Shown in pieces: positions 1 through 10,000 of a stretch of DNA of 14,889 nucleotides. The notes beneath the pieces were generated by a model. That model did not search any database. It had not been told where the DNA came from and worked only from the letters and a program-made list of their open reading frames with translations. The DNA is taken from positions 1-14,889 of the forward strand of contig JAOXYB010030133.1 in NCBI GenBank assembly GCA_028565635.1, read 5' to 3'. The translations under genes were made by a program, and so were the position numbers. The stretch is from Phoronis ovalis. Its lineage: Eukaryota > Phoronida > Phoronidae. Position 1 is the first letter of the stretch. Every line of letters starts with the position of its first letter.

Positions 1-627
1 TGTCCAAAATTAAAATTGAGTTTTAAATAATTTATATAATTTATATTTATACAGTTAGCATGACATTATATAATATACTTATACAAAAATGTTTACCGTT
101 TATACGTATCCTAAAATCTCGCTTTGAAAATCACGAATTGTATAGTTATGAAAAGAAACTAGAGGATTCTGGGAAAAGAGTTTGACTGCAGCGCCCTCAA
201 GTGCATGCAAATGGTCCATTGAATAATATAAATAAATGAAGCAAATAGAAACAACTTCAAATCCTAAATGCTCAGATATCTATCCTTCTTTTATCACATC
301 ATGTCCTTGCATAATAAACACCGTAATCCGAATGGACTCTGGAAGAGCAACCTTGACCAACATTATAGGGAAGATCTAAGGATAAACGATCAAAAAGTAG
401 CTAAAATTAAGTTAATGCCCTTGGCGAAAAAGACAATTCGTTCTCCGTCATTGACGCCCTTTATCTATGCGTGCAGGCGGTGTCATGCTCCTCTTGAGTG
501 AAGTCACTGTAGATTTGAACTTTTGTAGTGGATATTGACTTTGTGTATATAGGATTTTGCACAACATAATAAAAAACCTGGGCTTTCCAATATTGGTTAG
601 GCAAACATAAAGTTGTTTATTTATTAC

Positions 628-920
628 GATCAATGTTATCCATTTCTAAGAAATAATGTGCAGCAGTGTTTTGGCTATTTGAAAACAAGCCGCCGGTAAT
701 TCTACATTGAGATCAATATTATACATCTAATACTTGCCATTTCTCAGAAATCTTATCATGTATTAAAGAGGCTCTTTGTTACGGCTGTATAAAAACAAGT
801 CACAGGCTTAATTCACTATTGTTAAAAAATTCTGGAGCCTTGTTACCACTCAATTCTAGTAAGCAGATCATGCAAAGCATCGGTACATTGTTTACACTGT
901 TTGAAAACAAGTCACAAGCC
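628..920. repeat. Degenerate tandem repeat, ~110-bp spacing, three units
   Basis: GAAAACAAG-like words at 681, 791 and 903 are followed by related text (GCCGCCGG, GTCACAGGCT, GTCACAAGCC). CCATTTCTAAGAAAT at 640-654 recurs as CCATTTCTCAGAAAT at 737-751, and GATCAATGTTAT at 628 as GATCAATATTAT at 711. Spacing grows from 83 to 112 bp along the unit, implying old copies with indels. CATTTCTAAGAAATA recurs once more at 2123-2137. Confidence 0.55.
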
Positions 921-2014
921 TATAAAGTACTTTTGATACAAACTTAAGAGAAATGTACCGATAAAAATGTTTGAACTTTTACTATCAATTGTATATGTAC
1001 TCAACTTAAATAATAATAAAACTTAGTTACGTATTAAATACAATTTGGTACTTTCACTTGTATTATAGTCTCACAAATTAAACACAAATGTCGACTTATA
1101 TATCCACAGGCTATTTACATCTATTAGCCGTTTACATGCGTACGAATTCAGGACAGCCTACTAGTCCTTATAACGAACAAAAAGGTCTGTACTAAACGAA
1201 CTTGGTCTGTGGGGCTAAATTATGCTTGCGAGACGAACTGGTAGTGCATATCCACGAAATGGTTAGTGAACAACAAGACTATGTACTAATCGATGGATGT
1301 TAGCTAGCCCTGAAATTGCACTTCAACATGGAAGTCAACAAAGTTATCTTTAGCTTATTGTCTGCATTACTGCATGTGATGAAAACACAATTGTTGCACT
1401 TTACTACTTGATATCGATGGTGACATTTTTAGATAAGACTGAATCTAGAAAACTTTTTTTATAACAATTTATACCCGCGGGAAATTATATTATCCAATAT
1501 TATATATTATAATACACCCTGTCTTAAATAATTAATTAATCCAAACCGTTCAATGCATGAATACCGTTATTTCCTCGTTGCTAACTATTATATGTGCAAG
1601 TGCGCTATTGTTTACTTTCTACGGTTTCGAAGAAATAATGATCGAATGCCCAGATCGAATGACCCACAAGTTGTTGTTGTTGATAATGTAAATAAGACGT
1701 TATAATATATGCCTCATAAACTAGTGTTTAACTCGCCAATGAGACACGGTTCCTTCTCTTTAGTGTCAATAGGTTTTGTCAATAGGTTTATTCCTATTTT
1801 GTACAACATTTCCTATATTTAACACATTTTATGCCAGAATAAATCTCGTTATCTTGACATCGTAATGCATTATCACAACATTTGTACTATTTTGACTTCA
1901 CTTTGCAAGATATAAAGTTGTTTTTTTATTGTCACAATTTCGGGATAACAATGTACTAAAACTGTCATCTTTACTACACGGAAGTATAAAAATCCGGGAT
2001 AAAAAAATGCTTAC

Positions 2015-2079
2015 CTTCAACTTTACCGTAGTTCTGTTCTACGCTATGCTCGTTTTCATCATCGCGTCGTGACAAGCTT
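2015..2079 (-). other. Candidate isolated exon (65 bp)
   Basis: On the minus strand a good acceptor with branch-like CTAAC and pyrimidine tract (CTAACTCTCTTAG) precedes 65 bases that are more GC-rich than their surroundings, followed by the strong donor GTAAGC. One of three frames is open: 21 codons beginning SLSRRDDENEHSVEQNYGK. It could be an exon of a neighbouring minus-strand gene. It is too short for identification and could be chance. Confidence 0.3.
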
Positions 2080-3036
2080 CTAAGAGAGTTAGGCAAATGT
2101 TAATTTATAGCTTTTAAAGCACATTTCTAAGAAATAAACGCTGCCAATATCTAATAGATTAAAACACAAATGTATATATTTATATGTATAATGTATATAT
2201 CACATGATTGACTGATTGTACATAATACGTCATCATATTTTCAGTCTACTCCCAATGCTACACGTACAGGTATTTATTTTGTGTAATCAATCGAGAGAAA
2301 AAAATTCTATTTAAACATAAGAATGTTGGAGCTGACCATAAATTATGACTAGTGGCGTTTTTTTTGTCCTAACAAACTTATGTAACTGAAATTATTTGCC
2401 AATTCTAGTTTAAGATAAATATTGATAATTTTTTATCACCCCAACATACGACTTTAAGTTCACAACAAATTTCACGAGCATAATGTATTATATATGATTA
2501 TGAAGCTTTACAAATGCATTGTCCAATATTTATTGATCCAGAAGAATAAATATTACTCACATGATCTGTATGTACCCCATGACCTTAAAGTTTGATCAAA
2601 AACATTACGATTGAACTAGTATTATAAATTGAACAAATGGTGGTCAAATTCTAAAAAATTGAAATCACCGATGTAGCTGAGTAATCGAACAACTGTTTAA
2701 CAAAAGAATATTTCTTCAATAATACATGTAGGGTGATCAGACTTATAGGACATTCATTAAGACTCTTTATGCAAATAAATATTTCATCTGTCAAACAGTT
2801 TTCAGATTCTTAGAAATTGTAGAATGAGTATATAACATATCTGAATAATAGAAAACTCATTTTGATAAATTAAATCACTAATATTAATAAGGGTATTGTA
2901 ATAGCAACTTTGTACAATTAGACTTAACATTTGCCCAGACGGTCATGATATTGCATCCAACTGGAACTTCAATCCTGGGGCATTCAATTTAATTTTATTA
3001 TCAGCACGATTGTGTTATGGCAAGTTTCCTTCCCTA

Positions 3037-3044
3037 TGTTGGTT
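3037..3044 (+). repeat. Target-site duplication, left copy
   Basis: TGTTGGTT directly before the left inverted repeat, identical to the copy after the right end. Confidence 0.88.
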
Positions 3045-3424
3045 CCCGGGGGGGTACTCAGGTTATTTTTTGGTGGGGGTGTGCAGCCGAGTTGAACATT
3101 TTGGATTTGGATTGAATACTTTTTACTGTATTTTTTTGGTATTTTTTGCTTACAGCAAATAATTTGGATTAATTTTAGGTTTGTACCCATAATTCCATAA
3201 ATAAATTTTGGAATTTGGTTTGTATCAATCAGTTTGCGTAAAAATGGATTGCTATACTCAAATGTTTTAAAATTTTGGATTGCTACCCTTATATTTCACA
3301 AAATTTGGATTACTACCCCAAAATTTCAAAAAATTTGGATTGGGTTTGCTACCACAAGCTAAAATTTTGGATTGGGTTTCGCGGCACATCCCCGTAGTCA
3401 AAAAACCTTGAGTACCCCCCCGGG
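3045..3424. mobile_element. Non-autonomous DNA transposon (MITE-like), 380 bp
   Basis: Ends with perfect 16-bp terminal inverted repeats, CCCGGGGGGGTACTCA at 3045-3060 and its reverse complement at 3409-3424. Similarity continues inward for about 30 more bases (GGTT, T-run, GGGG.TGTGC). It is flanked on both sides by TGTTGGTT, an 8-bp target-site duplication. It has no transposase. An 8-bp duplication occurs in hAT, P, Merlin and some other superfamilies; the CCCGGG terminus does not settle which. The perfect duplication argues for a fairly recent insertion. Confidence 0.9.
3217..3380 (+). repeat. Internal ~30-bp tandem array of the transposon
   Basis: GGATT words at 3246, 3277, 3307, 3337 and 3369 are spaced 30-32 bp apart within units of the type AATTTGGATTGCTACCC. 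A weaker unit begins near 3217 and stray unit fragments lie at 3103-3113 and 3166. The array fills most of the right half of the element. Confidence 0.8.
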
Positions 3425-3432
3425 TGTTGGTT
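3425..3432 (+). repeat. Target-site duplication, right copy
   Basis: TGTTGGTT directly after the right inverted repeat, identical to the left copy. Confidence 0.88.
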
Positions 3433-3787
3433 GTATACTAGTGTACTAAACTATTTAATTTTATTTGAAAGATTGAGTAATCCTGTGTCTAATGTCTATT
3501 TATTGCGACAGAATGAGAACTTGCATCATGAAATTTTCGCGTTTGCTAAGCATGACTGCAATAACACGATTTCGCAATAAGTTGAAATCGGTAATAAAAA
3601 AAATGAGACGTGTAGAAACATGTACATAAACATTTAATTAATAACGTATGTACAATAAAATTGTTCTATCAGGTAAAAGTTTAAATATGAAATATAAAGC
3701 ATTGTGCATCACAACTAGGTTATCAATAAATTCTTATGCAAAAATAATACATACAAATCTAAAATGTAAAACATAATTCATAAATCT

Positions 3788-3793
3788 TTTATT
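3788..3793 (-). promoter_or_regulatory. HELZ2: Polyadenylation signal AATAAA
   Basis: TTTATT on the plus strand reads AATAAA on the gene strand, about 155 bases after the stop codon. It would give a short 3' UTR ending near 3760-3780. Other AATAAA words exist in this AT-rich DNA, so the choice rests on position. Confidence 0.55.
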
Positions 3794-3946
3794 CATTGTT
3801 GTTCAGAATAATTATACTTCAAGCTCTAAAACTAGTACTACTGTAAGCATATATAACATGAAATATTTGTTCTGCCATTTAAAAATCATACAGGACATTA
3901 TAATGTTTTATATCATCTGTAAAAATAACTTCTTGCGTTTCAATAA

Positions 3947-4053
3947 TCATTTTCTTGTCAAAAAGTCTTCAGCGTTTATAACTTTCCCGTCCCTTTCATA
4001 GTGGTTTAGTAAATTTGTCCACATGGTGTCGCAGCAAAGGAGGTGCTTGTTTC
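3947..4053 (-). CDS. HELZ2: Exon 13: C-terminal tail and stop
   Basis: The last coding exon. The acceptor CTTACAG at 4054 is followed by GAAACAAG; it completes Gly2059 to give LIILGNKHLL, the conserved strand after motif VI. The tail is WTNLLNHYERDGKVINAEDF and a few residues, then TGA at 3949-3947. HELZ2 and HELZ relatives also end within a few dozen residues of this point with a W..LL..Y-type helix, so the C-terminus looks natural. Confidence 0.87.
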
Positions 4054-7000
4054 CTGTAAGTTAAAACAGATACAGACTGTGTTATTTCGTCTTTAAGTAT
4101 CGATCTAGTAGTTATAGAAAAAATGACTGCAGTTGTAATAGCATTCTTTGCAGAAATTCTTGAACTTGCGTTATAATAAATGTTATACATAATTTCATTA
4201 AAGCCTAGAGTTGTCATTTAGTTACAATAAGGTTAGGAGAATACAAAATGCGGAGATATGTAAATGTGGCCTAATATAAATAATTTGTAAATTAGTAAAT
4301 GCTCTTTATTCTCTCTTTTTTTGAAAGTTGGTTGATAGTAATGTTCATTTTAAAATGTGTGTAATTTGCTGAAATGAGGGAAAGCATAGTTTGAGGATGT
4401 CTTTTTTATCAAAAAATAATGGTATTCTTTTGTGTTGGGGAAGCCTGAAAAGTACTGGATCCGGTTTCCACAGTTTCAGTGGCCTACATTGTGCTATAGC
4501 AAAAACGTTTACGGACCAGACCAGACCAGCACTGTAGGTTAGAGACATTAGTATCTTGATTTGTGACGGGACAAACATTTCACCAGAGCCTCAGGCAAGA
4601 TATTATAAAAGCTAGGATTTATTACCACTAGCTGGAGTGGATGGAAATTATAATGGAGTGCTTATACCATGTGTTAATATAGCTCATCTAGTATAACGCA
4701 TTATAGCACTGCAGTAGGTCTAGCAATTTATATTAAAAATGTAAAAGATGAATGTATCTTAAGTCAACAGTAGACTCTGTACCGACACAACTACTTAAAT
4801 GTTAACAATGTATGTTATTATTATGTATACTATGGATATTATCCAATACTTAATTCTTAGCTATAGATAGGTGACAGTTGTTTTATCAAAAATACCATGA
4901 TACATAATAGCTTTACCTAAAATAATCAGTCCCTTCTTTGCTCTGGTTATCGCAACATTGATCTGGTGATAATCAGTGATGAAGCCCAGATATTTTTTAC
5001 GCCAACTTTTTGACGATTTTTTATCAATCATATGGTGTGGTAGAGAACGAACAGTAGATAAAACAACATAATCCCATTCGCTGCCTGTAAACGAAAAAAA
5101 ATGTTAGACAAAGAAACAGGATACCGATGACTGACTTGTTGAAAATATTCTCCATAGATGTTGGTGGTGTGATAACTACATCCTGTGCGCATGTGTCATT
5201 CACATTTTGAAAAAAATATCGAAAACATTACCAATGTGTACGATGTGTAGTGTAATTTTAAATAACTAGTATTAATTACGTAACAAGTATACAATTAAAG
5301 ACTTGTCTTCCATTTTACCGTATTCAGAATTGAACATGCCAATTACGTAAAATGTATACAATTAAGGACTTGTCTTCCATTTTACCGTATTCATACCTTG
5401 TGCCGTCACAACAGTACTGACATGAATATTTTGTTTTGGTATCTTCTTTTTGATAGCTACACACTGAGCTGAATACTGAGACAGAATTGCAATGCTTGTT
5501 TCTTTCACTTTTAAATGTTGTATTAGATGCTCAGCTATTCGTACCTAAAAAGTATGACGGTGAGAAAAAAAAAGATCAATATGATATGTTTTGCCTTATT
5601 CCAATTTCCTTTGAAGCGAGTTATTACACGTCCCCTAAACAGGCAGACTCTTTGAAAAATATAACAATACATTTTGAAGGAATACGTTGTAAGCTTTGTT
5701 TCCCTCCAAAATATTCCCCAGTTTATTCATACATTTGGAGATACGGACATGTTTTTGCACGTAAGCGAGAAAAAATGGCTGCTCCAAAAGTTCTGTCACA
5801 CGTTTTCGTGGTCACGTGTTACCTACCAGCGTGTCCATGAAAATTATTAATTTGTTTTTCTCTGCAAAACCAAGTCAAACAAAAACATCGTTAACACTTA
5901 CTGCATGGTCGATCTCTTCCAAATTACTTTTTGACTGTTCATTGCCATCTGCAGTCGAAACAGTCAAAGTGTCCTCCGTTCCCTCTACATGACAGAATGC
6001 AACAGGCTTGTATTTTCCGGTTTTATCTGGTGGCCAAATGTTTAGCGCAGACGGTTTTTCTTGAACAGGAGTCGCACAGATTAGGCAATCTTCGTAAAAA
6101 TACTTGCTAGGAAAAGCTGCTATGGCTTTATGCTGTAACAAACACAAAATTCTTCTTAAGTGTTTACAGGTCTAAACAGTAGATAAAAAGAGTTTGGGAT
6201 TCTTTCTTGCTCTGCCAACACTTTACTTTTGCATTTCTGAATGTATACAATACAATGCAAGATCATTTTTGGTGCCAATGTGTGAAGAAAGATTTCAGAA
6301 ATTTAAAAGATGCGCATCAGTGTGCTATAAGTGTTAATATCAGTTATCTTAATCATCATTCGAACCAATCTTGCATACTATTATTTGTCCACAGTTATTA
6401 AACACATAGTAAATTATATGGTGAAATGCGTTAAAAGAATTACTGTGTCAAAAACAGTCTAGTGTGAAGGAGACAATTAAAGTACCATATGTGAGTAAAA
6501 GTATGTATTAGATGCATGGTATATAACCGCAGTGTATATTTTGTGCAAAACATCGGCACACGTACCATACGATACTGCTTTGTAAGCATAAATGCATTTC
6601 CTTTGTAGCGCTTAAAAAGGGAAATGTCTAAGCCCATAGACTTTGCTATAGGTTCCGTTACAATTGGAGCCAGTTGCTGGTGATCGCCTATAAGAATAAC
6701 CTGTTCTGGCCGGCGGTTGATGATTGGTATCATAGCTTCAGGCTCAGTACACATGCCACATTCATCAATGATGACCTGGAGTAAACGAGATAGAAAAACA
6801 GTATAAAAGTGTTTTCACGCTATGGTTTATGCGAATTAACGGTGTCTCTATAACTCATAAGCTTCTATTCCATAACCCATAGTGTGAAAACGCCCTAAAA
6901 CTATTTTGGTTTAAAATATAGTTAATAATATTAATCAGTAATTCTTACGGAGACCATGCAATCCGGCGTCTTTGGATTTAGTAACCTGGCTACATATTTC

Positions 7001-10000
7001 CAAATAGCAGCAGTCATAAAAAACTATTCATGTTTACTTTACTGTAAATCAAAATTAGGTATGTAAGTGCAACTGTACAAAAGCATGTATTCATTCTACA
7101 AAAGTAACGTGTTATAAATGCTACTACAATGTATGTACCTGTTGTATGTTTGTTCCCTCTTTTACTCTCGTTTTACTGCCACTTGTACTACATGTACATA
7201 GAATTATATCTGCCTCTTTTAATGTTTCTATTTCTGCGTGTGTCACAAGTTTCAAATATCTTTTCACTAAACTCTTTAAATTTGTTTTAATGTTACATGC
7301 GTCTTTTTTGTCTTCGGTTTTCAGACGGTATTGCATTTCAAGTATGTTCTCGTATATCAAATTAATTTCTTCGGAGTAAGTGGCACCACTGGCTCGAATT
7401 AAGCTATGTAGTGCAATGTCACCATGTTTAACGTCTGTAAAATGAGGCATAAATATCGTAAAATATGGAAAGTACAACTGCATTGAAGTAATCAACATAA
7501 TCTAATACTAGATCTAGTAAGAATCAGTACATGTAATTAAACCGCAGTATTAATCTCGGGCGACATCTAGCTACCAGAAATCAACTATATATTCATTCAC
7601 TGGCATGGGTGTCGCGATCGATCAAATAAATGTTACCAACACTCGCTAAAAACAGTGAACAAAGTAATCGGGCGGTCGAACGTTTATAGAGGTTTTACTG
7701 TACAAATCATACCAAAATCCACTGTGCTCCTTCTTTGCTTTGGTGGTACAATATCTGTAGGCAGCGGAAAAGTTTTTCTTTCAATGACATAAGGATAAAT
7801 TCGCACTAGGCGAGGACAGGCGTTACCCAGTAGTTTAAAGTAGTCTGTGAAAGAAGTGAAATTTGAAATGTATACACTAATATTTTGGGACGTGCAAAAA
7901 TACGAATACAAAGTTATTAACTCAAACCGTGAACCAGTAACAGATATCTACATCTTGTTTATAATAACATAAAATTCGTTTTCAAAGTAACTCCGGTGGC
8001 GTTTACTCAAAGTTCCTAGCTAGGTTCCTTAATAGTAGGTAGCCTTGATGTAGGATCGATGAAGTTGACACGGTAATTGAAGGAAATCATGGTCAGATTA
8101 TATTAATTAATTAATAATTAATTAATACCTTTTCAGAAACAAGAAATTATTTTCTGACCAATGAGAGAACACATTACTAGTATACTAGGTATACTGCAAC
8201 ATATACCTAACAATATTCTTGGTTTGATACTGATCATATATCTGACGGGAATTGTCTGAACATACCTGCAACAACATCTACCGATTTATTCGATGGTCCA
8301 CAATACATGACTTGCCGTTTTTTGGAATCGTCCGTCGATAAATTCTTTTGATTTCTTTGAGAAAGCAAGTATGCTATCCTGACACCCGTTACTGTCTTTC
8401 CAGTACCAGGTGGGCCTTGGATGAGACAAAACGTTTCTGACAGAGCCTTCAGTACAGCCTCTATCTGCTTGTCGTTTGGAATTTTTAGTCCTGGTACATG
8501 TATTTCTTTCCAACTAAGAGCTTTAATGTTTTCTACAGTCGAACAATCTACAGATATGATTATTAAACAAATCAAACTATTAAAAACTGTAGTTTTTAAC
8601 TTTATAGTCAATGCTTTTAAATCTGAACATTTGTTAAATAATGCCAGTCAACAAATACTTTTCAAATCGCAAGATTAAAGAAGTCTTACCTAGAGGTTCA
8701 GGCGATCTTCCTAGTGCAATGCATTTGGCCAAAGATGACGAGGTTGGTAAACTTTTAACAGCTTCTTCATTTCGTCTACAATTTAAAAAAACGTTATGAC
8801 ACATGTAAATGCAACTGCACTGCAGGTGTCATAGTCTGGAAGTAGTTTTGTAATTTTATGATATTCATCTAATGTTCTCTTTCCCTCCTCTGAGCTTCAG
8901 TTGCATTTTCCTTAAACAGGGACTCAATGATAGAGAGATTAGCATAAAATGTAGCTTTTTAAAATGAAATGTACCAAAAGGGGATAATTATTTGAGGGAG
9001 CTCAAAAGTACGAATTTTGTTGTTTGCGATTGTGAATTTTACCACCCCGGGTGTCTTCAAATTGGAACAGCAAAACATTAATTTTGATATCATAGATCAC
9101 GCCAGCATGCACAAACAACTAACTGGGAGTAGGATATATGACAATCTTCAGTTCCTACCAGTTTTTTTTTCAGCAATGTTTGAGATCTTTTTATAATGGT
9201 TTATGTTACTATAGAAGTGGATGGAAAATCAATTATGTAACTATGCCACAAACATGACACTCACGAATTCTAAAGTATCAAAGATTGATAATGATGTAAC
9301 ACTGGAACATCGTTAACTCACCTATCAGGTAGCGATTTTGGTAGCCATTCGATCGTACATAAAATTCCATTAGTCGAGTTGAACACTTCGTTAGGTGCCT
9401 TAATATGTGACTGATTCACTTTAAATTCAACAGCATAAAACTCTTCGTCACTTTCTGTTTTGTTTTTGGAAATATTTTGTATTTCTCCATGACATACCCA
9501 TGTAAAGGATTTATTTTCGCTCATTTGAGTAACAGGTGTGCGCACACATAAATAACTGTAACCAAAATCTATTTGTCTTTCTACGCAAAATTCAACTGGT
9601 ATTTCAAACTCTCCTATAATTTTATCACCCAGCTTTCTCCAAGTCATTTTAACATGGCGTATAGTTGCTGATTCGCCATTTTTCACGGCCGAGAAAGCTG
9701 ATTCCATGGCCAACAGGGATATCCACGATTTCACATATTGATCTTCATCTTTATGGGTTTTGTTTGAAACTCGAGACTTGGCGATATTTGTAAAACATAC
9801 TACAGGATTAGAGTTGTGCTCCAGACATACATCTAAAGTAGACGTTAGATTAAGAAGTTGTATACAGGGATCCAACATTCCTCTCTTATAAACCGATGAC
9901 ATCTGTACTTTAAGAACATTGCATGGGTGCAATTGGATGATGAAGTCACAGAAATGGTTTTGCATTGGTTTTCCATCTCTCGTTTCTGATGTTATATCAG

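Larger units (their letters stand above)
1..3766. other. Intergenic region downstream of the HELZ2-like gene
   Basis: AT-rich DNA with stop codons in all frames at short intervals. The longest open frames (77, 61 and 68 codons) have no recognisable content; a 50-codon plus-strand frame at 1553-1705 is also unremarkable. It holds the degenerate repeat at 628-920, the exon-like stretch at 2015-2079, AT microsatellite-like sequence near 2170-2200 and the 3045-3424 transposon. The start or end of the neighbouring gene was not identified. Confidence 0.7.

Noticed and set aside
268-501. 77-codon plus-strand open frame near the left end
   Set aside because: Composition and context look random; no domain, splice or promoter evidence.
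1553-1705. 50-codon plus-strand open frame considered as a small gene
   Set aside because: No recognisable family, no clear signal peptide, and this length is expected by chance in several kilobases of DNA.
2984-3190. 68-codon minus-strand open frame
   Set aside because: It lies across the left end of the MITE and includes its G-rich terminal repeat; it is not a gene.
3879-3949. A longer C-terminus ending at a TAA at 3881-3879
   Set aside because: Recounting the exon 13 frame puts TGA at 3949-3947; the longer tail would need an extra base.
3996-4217. 73-codon minus-strand frame overlapping exon 13
   Set aside because: It is in a different frame from the one fixed by splice phase and reads across the acceptor.
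4345-4578. 77-codon minus-strand open frame in intron 12, with an acceptor-like site, considered as an extra or alternative last exon
   Set aside because: In the phase set by exon 12 it reaches a stop within seven codons, and exon 13 already supplies the conserved GNKHLL continuation after motif VI.
5487-5840. 117-codon open frame on the plus strand
   Set aside because: It overlaps exon 11 in antisense and continues through intron 10. It has no recognisable domain or start context, and the minus-strand exons here are certain.
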